From Leptodontidium sp. MPI-SDFR-AT-0119 (lineage: Eukaryota > Ascomycota > Leotiomycetes > Helotiales > Leptodontidiaceae): DNA of 64,000 nucleotides. The stretch lies in assembly GCA_020726505.1 (NCBI GenBank), contig JAHLEZ010000005.1, positions 2,790,001-2,854,000 on the forward strand. The letters run 5' to 3'. The translations under genes were made by a program, and so were the position numbers. This document shows, one piece after another, positions 34,948 to 47,663 of the stretch. The notes under the pieces are model-generated. The model saw nothing but the letters and a program-made list of their open reading frames with translations, made no database searches and was not told where the DNA came from. How positions within the stretch are numbered: position 1 is the stretch's first letter; every line of letters starts with the position of its first letter.

Positions 34948-36032
34948 ACCGAGCCAGATTCGCTACAGCCAGTGATCTGAGCAGGTGTAGAACTGTTTGG
35001 ATTTGCAGAGGCAGTAAAGGCAATAAAATACCAGTTTCAAAACGAAGCACTTAACAAGTACTATGCAGGAAGTATTTCACATCCAGGGGGTGGGGAAGGA
35101 GGAGTCTAAAAAGACAAAACCTGGGGGAGGCGGGGGAGAGTCTGGGGAAGACAAAACTTGACCCACCTGCCCGACTGGCCTATCAGAAGTCGAGCAAGCG
35201 AGCAAGCAAGCATGGGGAAATGCCGAAATCTAAACCGGAAGAATCCGAGTATTCCAGTGAATTGGTTAGTGAAAAGTGGGTGGGTGGGTGGCTTTTCGCG
35301 AATGTCCTGCTTGCAGAGAGGGAGACAGTATTTGGATTTCTAAAGTAACAGCTTCTAGTGCCATGCAAGAACCTCTCGGCTCTCCCGAGCCTCCAGGGCG
35401 TTAGCGTATACAGCCCTAGTGTTCATCTATAGTTTGTCTGTGCGACGAGGAGGTCATCCACCTAGAGGGATATTGGCCAATAATCGTAACATTTGGCCAA
35501 CTTCATGTGAGCTTTATCATCGTCATTTCCACCAGAAGTATAAATTCAGGAGGCTGGAGGGAGCTAGGGTGCTAACTAAAGTCTCCCTACCAAGACTCAG
35601 GCGCCAAGGTATGTATGTACTCCGTCTGTATGTATGTATGTATAATTGGCCAAAAGGAACCCCTGTAGTAAAGCAAGGCACACTGTTACGAAGTACCACC
35701 TCTCAAGGTGGCCACCGCCACAAAGTCAAAGTCGTACAGCGATCCGCCCAGTGGGTCTGGTGGTTCCCCCGGAACTTGTGGTACTTGTGCCTCCGTAGGG
35801 ATGCACCACCAGCACCCTGTGATTAGCAGACGCTGAGGCGGGGTAACCAAGAACCCCGCCCCAGGCTCGAGCAACTAGAACGTGGGGAACCACTGAACCA
35901 CACAACAGCCTGTGGCCCTCTCAGCAATGTGAACTTGGCCCCGCCGTTCATTAACGCGTTGGCCCTGCCTGTTCTCCTATCCTTTTCTTTCCCTATGCGC
36001 TGCCAATTGAGCAGATAACATAACACCCAAAT
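34948..36032. promoter_or_regulatory. Divergent spacer, MFS / Zn2Cys6 regulator
   Basis: About 1.1 kb including short GTGG runs (35,275-35,292) and TATG runs (35,610-35,642). It presumably holds both promoters. No gene is recognised. Confidence 0.4.
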
Positions 36033-38628
36033 ATGGAAACACCAGCATCCTTTCTCAGTCCAGCTGGCGTACAACCCGTTGAAAGTTCTCAACCGAAGAG
36101 CAGGAAGCACAAGCGACTCAGAGCTGCGAGAGCCTGTGATCGGTGCCGGGTGAAGAAATACCGCTGCGATGAGTGTACACCTTGCTACCACTGTAGAAGT
36201 ATAATTGCCTCGGGGTCCAATTGATAGATGTATCGTATTAATGTGTCCAGGGCACGCCTTGGACTGTACCTACTCCGGTGGCCAAATCGTCAGGATAGAT
36301 GGACAGCCTGGGGATGCGAGGTGGGTTTACCGTTGCCTATAGCAGACATAAATACCATTCTATTATAACTAATTCAACTCTTTAGCTATCTTCGTAGCCT
36401 TCAAAGACTCGTTGGCGAGTTGACTTCTCGAATACATCCTTCTAGTAGCGATGCAACAACCACCAGGGTTAGTGACGGCCACTTTGGCTTGGACAATCTG
36501 ACTCCCGCCACATCCCCAGAAATAGTGCATAGATCGAGGTCATCAAGCGCCCATCCTGAAGCACCCAGCATACCGCCCAGTCCTCCAGCTGGTCCAGATG
36601 TAGCTCTGGAAGGCGAAGGAAGCGAAATCAACAACTACACCAAAGGTATTGAGTTTCACGGAAGTACATCCTCGATGGCATTTCTACGCTGTCTTCACAA
36701 GCACTCTCAAAGCCAACCCCTTGGGCCTCTTCAAGACACCACTGCGAGTGATCCAAAAGGTGGAACCTCATTCATTTCTGTACTTCACAACCCTGGCTTT
36801 ACAAGTCAAGGACCAGTCACTCCGGAAGATGGCACACCGCGAGATAAACGAATTCTCTCACGTCAAGCACATATTTTCATTCAGGGATATTTTGAAAGCC
36901 TCCATGTCATCACGCCCGTGATCGACAAGGAGGAATTCTACACGCGAGCCCAAAGTCTTTGGAGAGACAACAGTCTCGACGATGACTCTAGTTTTATGGC
37001 ACTGTATTTCAGCGTCCAGTCCCTGGGGGCATTAGTCCGTGTTTGGGATGAGGACTTATTGGATGGGATGGGTCGCTTTGAGTGGAGTCGGAAGCTATTC
37101 GGCGAGGCGCAACAGTACCTAAACATGCATCAATTTTCAAACGACCTCGACACTGTGCGTTGCTTGCTGCTAATGGTCTGTTGTCCCTCGAAACAGCAGG
37201 AAAATCAGATTTACTAAGTAGACAGGCCAAAATCTGCCAAAACGAATTGTCTCCACACAGTAGGACCCGGACGGAATAGCACCTTTTGACAGGATTACGC
37301 TGACCTGGTTGAAATAGTGGCATACATGTACATGGGGCAAGCTATCCGAACTTGTCTATCCGCCGGCTACAACCGTGAAACACCAGGCCAATCTGAGAAG
37401 CAGGCAAGATTAATTTCTAGGACATGGTGGTAGGGTACATTCCTTTCAGACGCTTTGTTACAGACATCTAACATTCCTACTCGGCTAAGGGGTCTGTTTG
37501 CTATGGATATGTGAGTTTTCTCCATTGGCGTACAGCATGTTGAGCTGAGGAATCGCCAAAGTGAGATGAGCCTTTCGCTTGGACGACCGGACACACTAGG
37601 CCTGGATGCATATCACAACAGGCGCTTGCCACCAAAGGACTCATCGGAGGTTGCGATCATTCCTTGTATGGTAGAGTTTGGCAGAATCATGCGCAAGGTA
37701 GCTGTAGACGTTTACCACTCTCCTCAACCTCTGCAACGCAAGTTTGAAGATGCAATCAGAATTGAGCAGGAGATGGACCAATGGGTCCGTACATTGCCCG
37801 ATAACATCCGACCGGATCTGTCACGGCCAGAGGCTTTTCTAGGGGGCTTAAAAGAACCGAATTGGTCGAGACGACAGCGACTTGTCCTTGCCATTCGTAA
37901 GTCGAAAGAAGGCTCAACTACGCCTATACTGCTAACAACGTACCCCAAGGCTACCACAATGTGAGGATGCTTTTGTTCCGTCCGTTCCTAGTCTACTCTG
38001 GCGGAACCGGCACCAAGACTACGATTGAAGCCAGGGACGGGATTCTGAAGTGCATCGACTCAGCACAAGCGACGATCCAAACTATCCACAACGTATTCAT
38101 GGTGCAGACCTTTTTCCGTTCCTGGTAACCCAACGCATCAATCATTATCCTCGCCATTCTAAGTTGCAGATACTAATCCAGTTGCAGGTGGTGGAATACA
38201 ACCTACATCATGTTCGCTGCGACGCTGCTCCTTCTACATGCTAACACCCCAACCTCTTCACCACAAAGGGATGCCCTGCTCAGTTCAGTGGACATGGCGG
38301 TGAAGATCCTCGAAGCCATGGACGAGTCGGTGGTTGCAAAGCGATCGGCTGACATTATCGCGAGCCATGTAGGCGTCATTCGGGAGGCAGTGGTCGATAC
38401 GCTCGTTTCGGCTCCAGCCATCAACTTGGCTACATCAGCACTTCCAGATCAAGTATGTCGTCGGCTTGGCCTGATACTTGATCAATCGCTCTTATGCTTT
38501 GGCAGCGGCTGATGTGTTCACAGGGATTTTTGCATAATTACGACCTTGCGCTTTTTGATGGAATGACTAATGTCTTCGAAGAACTGGAAGGGTGGTATAA
38601 CGAATTCTACACCAGTCAAGAATATTAG
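36033..38628 (+). CDS. Zn2Cys6 transcription factor with fungal-specific domain
   Basis: Binuclear zinc-cluster regulator. The six Cys are split over exons 1 (36,033-36,198) and 2 (36,251-36,320): ACDRCRVKKYRCDECTPCYHC then DCTYS. A basic stretch (KSRKHKRLRAAR) precedes them. Exon 3 (36,386-37,175) holds a Ser/Pro-rich linker and the start of the fungal transcription-factor domain (FIQGYFESLHVITPVIDKEEF). Later pieces include AYMYMGQAIRTCLSAGYNRE, SLGRPDTLGLDAYHNR and VRMLLFRPFL, ending at 38,626-38,628. The splice between RTWW (about 37,432) and SLGRP (about 37,575) is uncertain and could hide a defect. It probably regulates the neighbouring MFS and thiamine-diphosphate enzyme genes. Confidence 0.85.
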
Positions 38629-39139
38629 AATAGAATAGCAGGTCAAGGATTGGTCGTAGGAAAATCAAGGCTACATGTCTTAACTTTCGATACTTCGCTA
38701 CTGTGAGAATTGTCATGTTGCCCAAGTAGAATTCATGTCAAAATTAACGCCTGAAGCTAATAACTCACCGCCTCCTCAGCTCAACTTCATTTCTCACTTG
38801 CCTGTGAATTCTGGAATGCCGGCCGGCAAGTGCTGAGCTACCACGGGGGAAGGGCGACGATATGCTTCTGACAACACTCGGAATAGCCGAGTCAACGACC
38901 CGCTCCTGGAAAAGCCAACCAAGCGCAGATAAACTGCAGCATGCGGAGTTTTCAAGGTGATTATAGTTCTTCCGTTTGTCGCCTGCTGATCGGCTTTACC
39001 GAGACCTGCCATTGGTCAATCTCCTCCTTCAGTAGAGTAAAAGCAAGCACTGAGACATGAGTTTCTATCGAAAAATAATTTTCCATTCAAATCACCCCCC
39101 TTTTCTTACTCTCCCCGAAGCATATCACACATCAGAAAC
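38629..39139. other. Upstream region of the thiamine-diphosphate enzyme gene
   Basis: Short intergenic region with CT-rich sequence immediately before the ATG at 39,140. No other feature is seen. Confidence 0.45.
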
Positions 39140-41073
39140 ATGGCAGATGAGGATTACACGACATCGACGGCTTTGCTGGAAGCGCTCGAATCAGCCGGGG
39201 TGTCGCATCTATTCTTGAACGTGGGAAGCGACCACCCAGCCATCCTCGAGGCCATATCAAAGCAGCACATCGAGGGCCAGCCGAAGAAAATCCGCTTCAT
39301 CACCGCGCCGCACGAGTTTGTGGGACTCAGTGCGGCGCAAGGATACTTCCAGGCCAGCGGAGAGATGCAGGCTGTACTGGTGCATGTCGATGCCGGAACC
39401 CTTTCTATGGCAGGAGCGATTCACAATGTAGCCCGGGCGCGGATACCCGTCCTCATACTCGCAGGGACCTCTCCTATCACAGACGAAGGCGAGCTGCGCG
39501 GGAGTCGAAATGTAAGTCTGTTACTATCCGCCAAAAATAAAGGGGGGGGGGGTTCCTCTGTCTGCCAAGCAGAGGGCAAGGGCGACTGACAGTAGCTAAC
39601 ACATGCCCTCGCTGTGAGATAACAGGAGTTTATCCATTCTCTGCAGGACACTGTCGACCAGAGAGGGATAATGCGAGGATATACAGTCTACAACAACGAG
39701 ATCCGGAGTGGCAGGAACGTGAAGCAGCTTGTACTGCGAGCGAGTCAGTTTGCTAAGAGTGAGCCGCACGGCGCGGCGTACTTGATGGCATCCCGCGAGT
39801 GTCTGGAGGACAGGATCCGCCCATATCATGTCGATGCGACCAAGTGGAAGCCTACCGCGCCGTCAGCTCTATCACCAGCTAGCGTTGAGACAATTGGCAA
39901 TGCTTTACTGAATGCTAGTCGCCCAATTGTAGTCACCACCTATCTCGGTAAAGATATAGAAGCTGCAGGTCACCTTTTGGAGCTTGCTGAAGCGCTTGGA
40001 ATAGCTGTATTGGTAGGATTCTTGATCTACGGAATATCCTTGGAGGTAAGCTAACATCAGTCCAGGAAGCTTTGCCTAGTCACTTGAACTTTCCTTATGA
40101 CCATCCCCTGTACATGGGCAATCATTGGAGCGAAGAACCGCGCCACGCCCTCTTGGAGACGGCAGATGTTGTGCTCGTCATCGACTGCGACGTTCCGTGG
40201 ATCAAAACCGCTTTCAAGCCCCCCGAAAATGGCCGTGTCTACCATATCGATGTCGACCCACTGAAGGTCCAAATGTCTCTCTTCCACCTCGACACCGACC
40301 TATCATGCCAGGCTAATGCGCGTACTGCCCTTCAGCAGCTTCACCACTATGTGTCGAGCCAGTTGACGAAAGATCACGCAAGTAAGGTTCAGTCTCGTAT
40401 TCAGGATTTGGAAATAATCCATCGGGAGTACATTAGCGGGGTTGCGGCTCTGGAAAAGGTACCCGAGAAAGCCGACGTTCTCACACCTCATTACGTCCTG
40501 TCACGTCTGAGGAGCTTTCTCGATGATGATACAATAATCCTGAACGAAGGAATCTCGAACTATAAGCCCGTGGCCGATGTACTGAAGAGGTTCAAGCCAG
40601 GCTCGTATTTGACATCGGGGGCGACGGCTCTGGGCTGGCACGGCGGTGCGGCGATTGGCGTCAAGCTCGCCCAGCCCACGAAAACGGTTGTCGCCATCAC
40701 CGGGGATGGGACCTTCCTGTTCTCCATCCCGTCGTCTGTTCACTGGATGGCGCGGAAGTATGAAGCGCCGTTCCTCACGCTGATATTGAACAACAGAGGC
40801 TGGAAGAGCCCTATGCTGAGTACCGTCGCAGTGCACAAGAACGGATACTCCAGCAAGATGCAGAGTGACGACTTACATGTTACCTTTGATCCCTCGTGTA
40901 ATCATGCTCAGATTGCAGTTGCGGCAGGCGCAGGATACGGCGCTACCGTGAAAACCGTGGCTGAACTGGATGGGGCGCTTCAGGGGGCTCTGAAGACTGT
41001 GCGTGAAGAGGGACGAGCGGCTGTTGTTGATGTTTGGTTGCCAAAGTTCCTTGTTGGCGACCGCGTAGGATGA
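39140..41073 (+). CDS. Thiamine-diphosphate-dependent enzyme (acetolactate synthase / benzoylformate decarboxylase type)
   Basis: A 588-residue protein in three exons: 39,140-39,511, 39,626-40,012 and 40,066-41,073. The three ThDP-family domains are visible. The N-terminal pyrimidine domain contains the glutamate in APHEFVGLSAAQGY. The middle domain includes VLVIDCDVPWIK and VYHIDVDPLK. The C-terminal PP domain has the ThDP/Mg motif GDGTFLFS...NN about 28 residues apart. No mitochondrial presequence is evident, which argues against the housekeeping acetolactate synthase. The family joins or cleaves 2-keto acids, giving aldehydes or acyloins. The flanking regulators and MFS suggest a specialised pathway. 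The exact substrate cannot be read from sequence. Confidence 0.92.
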
Positions 41074-41366
41074 TGCTTCTCTAGCAACCATTATGAGGAG
41101 GGCATTTCTAATAAAGAGTGCACATTACCCGTCTTGAACTGCCAAGTTACCGAGGGTTTCTTTTCCTATCTCTACAGCATTGAGCCTTTCCATTTGATCC
41201 CAAGGTAGTCAACTGTAGGTAGATGTTGGCTTTAGGGCATACATAATCGATTCATTGAAAGAACAACTGATGATTGTATACGACAGGAGACAACGCCCCT
41301 CTCTATACTTCGTCCCTCTAGCCGCTGGAGCTATAGGATTCCTATAATCGGCCTTGCCGACCGCCA

Positions 41367-44153
41367 TCAGAGTGACTGAAACACTGTATCACTATCTAAC
41401 AATGCAAGAGTGCCTTGATTCAGGACACGAGCTTGAATCGTTGAATGAAGCAATTGAGCTTTGACGACACGGAATGAGGCCCTTGTATAAGGTGAGCATG
41501 ATATCAGGAGAGTGGCGGGCCACCTCTCGCAGAACGAAGGCACTTACATTGCCATACTGAACCATCATGAAGTACCTCCGCGTTAGCGAGAAGCGGTAAG
41601 GTTGTGAGCTCATCCTCAGTCGTCATTTGCAGGCCATCTAGTTCCGCAAATCCTTCCCCAATCAGCAAGTCAAGGGTCGAATGGACTTCTGTCGCAGCGG
41701 TCTCTGACCGTTTCGTTTGAAGGTACCAGCACAGGAGGAGACCTAGCAAGAACCATGAGACCACAGGATCGGCGACAGCGAAGAGGCGGGTGCACAAAAA
41801 AATGAAATGAATGTAACATACCGCCTTCAAAAACAGCAGTGGCCGACAGAGGCGCGAATCGATGTGGTGCCATTTTCTGTAGATATCTCAGGCCTAGTCG
41901 GCAATCATCTCTCAGGGCTTCGGCCGCGCGAATGAGGGCCTTTTCCAGGTTGATTGAATGTGGGGTTTTGGAAATTTCCTGAAGCATTTCTGAACGGTTC
42001 AATACTTCTGCAGACCCCAGCAAGTTCTTCATAGCAGCCAGTTGAGAGTTTCCATAGAGATGATAGAATACTGAGTCTAGCAGCAACTTGGTCGATCTCG
42101 CCTGTGGCGTGTGCGTGGATTTGTAGCTGTTCTCGCTGACTGTCCTCATGGCCCACATTTCACCCAGAATCTGTACCGATCTCTCCATCTCGTTGACGAA
42201 ACTCGTGTATAGGTGTGGATGCTGTGAGCCAGCTAGGTTTTCAAATAGACATATGTGGCCAAGGACAGCAGACACAATACTCAGAAACCCAAAATCGCTG
42301 ATCTCCAGGATTGGGGGTTCACCAGCAAATATGCGCTTCAAGGTATCTGAGAAAATCGGCATCTCCGTGGGCCTCTCCCAACTAGACTCGTCTTTTACCC
42401 AAGCAGTCATGCTTGAAGGGAGTGAGAACCTGGCGTCAAGATCAGGGAGAACGATATATTGCTTTTGCGAAGTAGAGTTAACTGCTGCTGCAAGGACTAT
42501 CGTACTTGCCATACACCTAAGGTCATGTTAAGATTCGTTTGGCATGAAATATTTCGAGGGCATGAATCTTGATTACCTGTTGACGGTCTCCTGGTAAACC
42601 CAGTCTCTATAAGTCGCTATTGAAAACAGCTTTAAAGTTCCGACGGCTTCCTGTGCAAGCTAAAAACGTATCGCGTCAGTCCTAGTTGGTCCACACGACC
42701 GTTCACTAATCAGCTTACCTTAGCATTGCAAGAGAATATACTGCATGCCCTCTGTGGTATTGTCCAATCCCCGCAGTAAACTTCGAAGAAGCCCAATAAT
42801 AGATTTGTTTGCAAGAGCCAAAGTTGGAAGGGATTGTCGGTTTTCCAGTTCTATATAGCTTGTTAGCTTAATGTGTAAAACTTGCTAACAACTTCGTCAT
42901 TATAGAGAAATAGGATACACGCATGGATGGAACGATCCCCGGTCTAATGGTAATTCTGACACTCGCTCATTCTTGGCCTTTGTCTTACCTCAGAGGTAAG
43001 CTGCAGGGAGGCTGCGTGCATCATTGCAGCAGCGCCTTGTTCGCTTGAATACATCGCACCGCACGCCATTACTGCGATGAGTAGAGGTGCTATAATCGGA
43101 TTTCGTGTCAGTCCCCACTCAAGCCACGGCGGTGTCTATACGTACAAGGTACCGTCGCAGCATCAAATGTTGGTCTATGCACGATCGGTAGCTGCGGGTC
43201 CATAAATTCAAAATATGCATCAACGAAACGAATCACTGCGTATTTCGAAGGAAATCGAAAATGCAACAGTTTTTGACTGGGATTGTAGTGAGCTAAGTTT
43301 GCCTGTGCCTTTGCGTACCCGTCATTGTCAAGAACAAAGGAGCTTCCCGTTTGGTGTTGATCGTGTTCCGGGAAGTGTCGTATAACGTGCGGAGCTTGAA
43401 GGCCACTTTGCTCTGAGCGTGACACGTTAGGCCTCATGTCCTGAGTAGGCGATAATAGGATCTGCCACAGGCTCGAATTCACGAACCCTTGCGGAGGAGA
43501 AAAATTAGGGAAGAGATTGTCTGTTAGGAATAGATCCTGAAGAGGTGGATTATTGCTTGCATATACGGCTAGGTCGGGAAAATGAAGGTTTGCATCTGAA
43601 AGTATGTTATCAAACTCGTCGTTTCTTGCGGAGGACAGTGGTTGTGTCTCTGCGTTGCTCCACGCAGGATGAGGATGGTCTTCGCCAATATATGCCGGCT
43701 TTGCTACAGTTGATCCAGGCGGGGAATCTTCAGATGAGGTTGATGACAGAGATGAGCAACTGTCACGGGCTCTATCCCTTTCAGTAAATACATCAGTAGG
43801 TGCATTGGCGGGCATCTCGGATCCATCACTGGCGTTTATCGACGCCGCCTCGGGGTGGAAATTTCTGGTGTGGCGGACAATTACATCTTTCCGCGACGAT
43901 GACAGCGAACAGTGAGCACAGATGTACGGTTTATCGCCTTGATCTACGAGAGTAAAGGTTAGCTGGAGAGCTTCAAGTTGTTGGCAACACGGCCGAACGT
44001 ACGCATTCTCTGATGACGCCTCAAGTGCGCTGCACGATTGAAGGTTGCATTGCACTCAGTGCAAGGAAGAATCTGTGGGTCGCTTTTCTTTCTTTTCCGG
44101 CGAACCCTGATGCTTTCCCGGCCCCGAGTTCCAGCTGGCTGGGCCGTCAACAT
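41367..44153 (-). CDS. C2H2 zinc-finger transcription factor with fungal-specific domain
   Basis: Multi-exon regulator from ATG 44,151-44,153 to TGA 41,367-41,369. The first finger CTECNATFNRAAHLRRHQRMH is completed by splicing at about 44,004 and followed by the linker QGDKPY. The second finger is CAHCSLSSSRKDVIVRHTRNFH. A Ser-rich linker leads to a fungal transcription-factor domain (FMDPQLPIVHRPTFD, PLLIAVMACGAMYSSEQGA) extending through WERPTEMPIFSDTLKRIF. About eight exons are needed; the introns used keep the frame open to VFQSL at the C terminus. C2H2 plus this domain is a known fungal regulator class. It converges with the thiamine-diphosphate gene. Confidence 0.88.
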
Positions 44154-44351
44154 GTCTTCATTGGGGCTCCGTCAGGAACGGAAGAAATAGCAGTGGCTGC
44201 CTCATGAGCTGAGCTGCGAGGTGCACCGACAGCCTCAAGAGAAGAGCGAGCGAGGGTTCGATCCCAAGAAGGACGAGCGCCGGACAGACAGACAGTCAGG
44301 CAGTCAGTCAGCCTTGGTCCCTTTTATTGCAGAATAGTAGGTATAGATACA

Positions 44352-44412
44352 GATAGATAGGATAGGATAGGATAGGATAGGATAGGATAGGATAGGATAG
44401 GATAGGATAGGA
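44352..44412. repeat. (GATAG)n microsatellite
   Basis: About twelve tandem GATAG units upstream of the C2H2 gene, likely in its promoter or leader. Confidence 0.95.
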
Positions 44413-44529
44413 TCGAAGATGAGGTTGCGGTTGGGGGAATGAACGCACGCTTGTCTGGGGAATGAATACACGGACTTAAAACGCGTGCCGATGTCCGTCC
44501 GGGACGGGATGCGGCATGCGGGGTACAGT

Positions 44530-44587
44530 ACGGTAGCGAGGCGGGGTACGGTAACGAGGAGGTGGGGGACGGTAGCGAGGAGGCGGG
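44530..44587. repeat. Minisatellite, three imperfect units
   Basis: Three tandem copies of ACGGTAGCGAGG plus a G-rich tail of 6-9 bases, at 44,530, 44,548 and 44,569. Confidence 0.75.
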
Positions 44588-44628
44588 AAAGTGGGGCGGG
44601 TGGGGAAGATACGGTACCGTACCGTTGG

Positions 44629-44818
44629 CTACTTTGGTCTGTCTTGGGATAAATAATCACACCCCTGAGGGTGTTTTTAGCACAGACAGACAGATCAAGG
44701 ATTTTGGGCTAATAAGTTAAGTAAACTACTACCACTCACTCAGTTTGTGTATGGAAAGTGCTTGAAGTATAAGCCCTCAGGGGTGTTGTGATTATTTATC
44801 CCAAGACCAAACAAAGTA
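44629..44818. mobile_element. MITE with ~40-bp terminal inverted repeats and TA flanks
   Basis: The left arm contains CTTGGGATAAATAATCAC then ACCCCTGAGGG (44,643-44,671). The right arm (44,773-44,805) is its near-perfect reverse complement. The outer ends read TACTTTGG and CAAAGTA, so a TA target duplication as in Tc1/mariner-derived elements is plausible. The interior of about 100 bp is non-coding. Confidence 0.8.
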
Positions 44819-45654
44819 CTTTACGTACTTGGTTTATGCTGCCGCTCCAAGGCAGGTGAAGAACAAATTAATTTCCGACCGCTTTGGCATTCATTGATTC
44901 GAATCTGAAAACTCTATTTGCATCCCAACGTCCCAGCTTCTGCTGTCAGTCAGTATCTGCAGAAATAGCCAACCCATCTCATAATTGAGCCTCGAATGCC
45001 CGAACACAGGGAAGATGAGAAGGACTGTAAGGCTAGTCAGGGCTAGCCCCGTTTTCAACGAAGAGATTGATCACTCAATGTCACGATTCATAAAAGCTTT
45101 CCAGGACAAGTCTTACGAGTAAAGTACTGTACGAACGAGCAGGGCACTACGGAGGTAGTAGACCCTTACCGTGAAGGAGCGCAGGCCGGACCCTTGGGAT
45201 ATCCAGGACTCCGGGCTATCCGTCCCCCAACCGAAAGTCGTGTCTCGGGATATCCGAACTCTACCCTTGGAGCTCGACCTTACCTCCGTGCACACACTAG
45301 ACACCAACCAAGTTGCTGCCCACCCGGTTGAGCCCAGATGCTCTGGTCTAGCTGTGGGCAGCTGGATGAGCTCCCCACCGTGTGGCTCTTGACCTGAAAC
45401 TTCCACATGCAATTTCGCCGACAACTCCGCTGAGCGACGACAGTTCGCCTCCTGCTTTAGATGGTGGCTATGTCAAATGCAAGGAAATCGCAAACTGCAT
45501 CCCTGTAGAGAGTCTAACTGAGTCATAGTCCCAGGTATTTATTGTCCTTTTAATTCCCCTTTTTTTATGCTGCTATTAGCTGTAGCCTCGATCGGTACCT
45601 GCTAACCCGTCTCCTCAACAAATCCCAAGACAAGCCTACCTACAATACTACAAA
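44819..45654. other. Intergenic
   Basis: No gene recognised. It contains the upstream region of the FAD monooxygenase, with a CT/T-rich stretch near 45,540-45,570. Confidence 0.5.
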
Positions 45655-46900
45655 ATGACCCAGTCCACCGAGGCCAACAAGATCTTGATTATTGGTGCCG
45701 GACCTGGGGGGTTAGTCCTGGCACAGAGCCTTCGACATCAAAACATCCCATTTGAGATCTTCGAGCGCGACGCTGAACGTTATACACGAAGCCAAGGCTG
45801 GGCGGTTGCGCTCATCGAGTGAGCATATAGAACCCAAAACTTTAACGAAGAACTAACCCAAGCCCTCCAGATGCATACCTGACCTCGTCAAGCTTCTCCC
45901 AGACGATATTGGTGACCTCCAATCCGTAAGCGTGAACTATGGCATAGAAGACTGTGATACGATGGGTGTGATAGATGCCAAAACAGCTGAGCTAGTGGGT
46001 AGGCTGGGTGGCGTCCCCCGTGGCCAACCTGGCTATATACTCCGTGCCAGTCGCAGCCACTTCCGCGAGTTTTTATGGAAGCACTTGAACGTTTCAACCG
46101 GCAAGGACTTCTCTCACTACACAGAAGACCAGGACGGTGTAACGGCCTTCTTCAAGGACGGTACCAGCGCTCGCGGATCCATTCTCATTGGCGCTGATGG
46201 ATCGCGTTCCAAAGTCCGCAAACACTTGCTCGGTGACAGCGACAAGCCGGTACTTAGCCACTACCTCGCAGTCACTGGACAGGGTGACCTCCCTCGGCAT
46301 GTATACGAGCCTATCCGTGAACTCGGGACCGCAGCCGTACTAGCCAATGCCCCAAATATGCGATGTCTATTCGGTCTTCGCTCAATAACGCCAGATAAAT
46401 CAAGTGCTCAATTCTACTGGGTCTTGGGCTTCTGGAGCAAGGACCCAGAAGCAGAGTCAGCTTGGCTAGAGAAGGCGAGCAAGGAGTCGCTATACGACAA
46501 GGCAATTGAGCTTACGGATGGGTGGCCTTCAATGTTAACTGAGATTATCCACCACACAGGCTCGGACGGCATGTTTGCGCCGCCGATCAAGTTTTTCGAA
46601 TTCGTCCCGCCACCGACGCTGCCTGGGAAGCGTGTTACGCTGCTGGGTGATGCTGCCCACGCAATGACTCCGTTTCGCGGTGGTGGCGCCAACACGGCTA
46701 TCAGAGATGCTTGTGAACTCTCCAATTTGATCATCCAAGCTGTTAAGGACAATCAGCCGTTGAACTCGGTGCTGCGCAAGTACGATGAAGTTATGCTGCC
46801 AAGGGGCAAGGAGATGGTCTTGTCAAGCCGAAGCGCGGGTGAGGATTTAGAGAGTTTCATGAACGTAATTCGCAAAGTAGGGAGGATCCAGGGAAAATAG
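45655..46900 (+). CDS. FAD-dependent monooxygenase
   Basis: A 397-residue class A flavoprotein hydroxylase in two exons (45,655-45,818; 45,871-46,900) with a 52-bp intron. The FAD motif ILIIGAGPGGLVLAQSL starts at residue 9. ILIGADGSRSKVRK and LLGDAAHAMTPFRGGGANTA are also present. The sequence is clearly different from the monooxygenase at 9.3 kb, so the two are not recent duplicates. There is no membrane anchor. Likely role is hydroxylation of an aromatic or polyketide-type substrate. Confidence 0.93.
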
Positions 46901-47663
46901 CAGGATAGAGTGTCAAATGCGGTATTAGATTAGGATGTTCTCAATACGATTTTTAAAGGGCATTTAACGAATCTCTGTTTTTAAAGCCCTGCCGCCAAAA
47001 CTACCTTCAAACCTTTCTCCAACTGTCTGGCTCACCGTGCATAGTAGCTCGCCATCGCTATGAGAGAACAGATTCCATATGTATAGCATTATCCTAGCTC
47101 ACAATCTAAGACGATGCAAGTCATACAATCAAACCTAGAGAAACCAAAGCGGACACTCGCGGGAGCCGTCGGAGTTTTCATGAAGGTGAGTCTGCCTCAA
47201 TACAAAATATAAGGACTACCATGTCCATCGAACTTGCTCTGGGCAAAGGGTAATCCTGACGTTCGGCCGCACTCTAGGAAATGGTATTCTGTAAGGAGGA
47301 TAAGAGGGAGTCCTCGCACCGATATTTGACGGCACAGGTACCTCGAAGTAGACTTCATAGAAAAGGATGGTGTGTATAAAAGCAGCACCAGTTAGCGCGT
47401 CAGATATAGCTCTGACGTATCACGTAGGCTATGCAAGATTCGACAAGTGAGCCAAGCTGTTACATCTTTGTCTCGTTGTTAACAACAGGTACTGCTATGA
47501 AGGGCTCACCGAGCCATAAAATGGAAGATACAGGGGATGCTTCGCCACGTTATATTTTAGTCATGCTATCTATGGCTAGTCTTTTTTTAACAGGGGACCC
47601 CGGAGGTAATCTTCGAAGCCTTTCGATGAAACGAATCCACGCAGACCTAAATCTATCGCCGCT
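46901..47663. other. Intergenic
   Basis: Spacer between the convergent monooxygenase and CocE/NonD hydrolase genes. No coding sequence is recognised. Confidence 0.5.

Noticed and set aside
9341..46900. The two FAD monooxygenases as a recent duplication
   Set aside because: Only the general FAD motifs are shared. Exon structure and the rest of the sequence differ.
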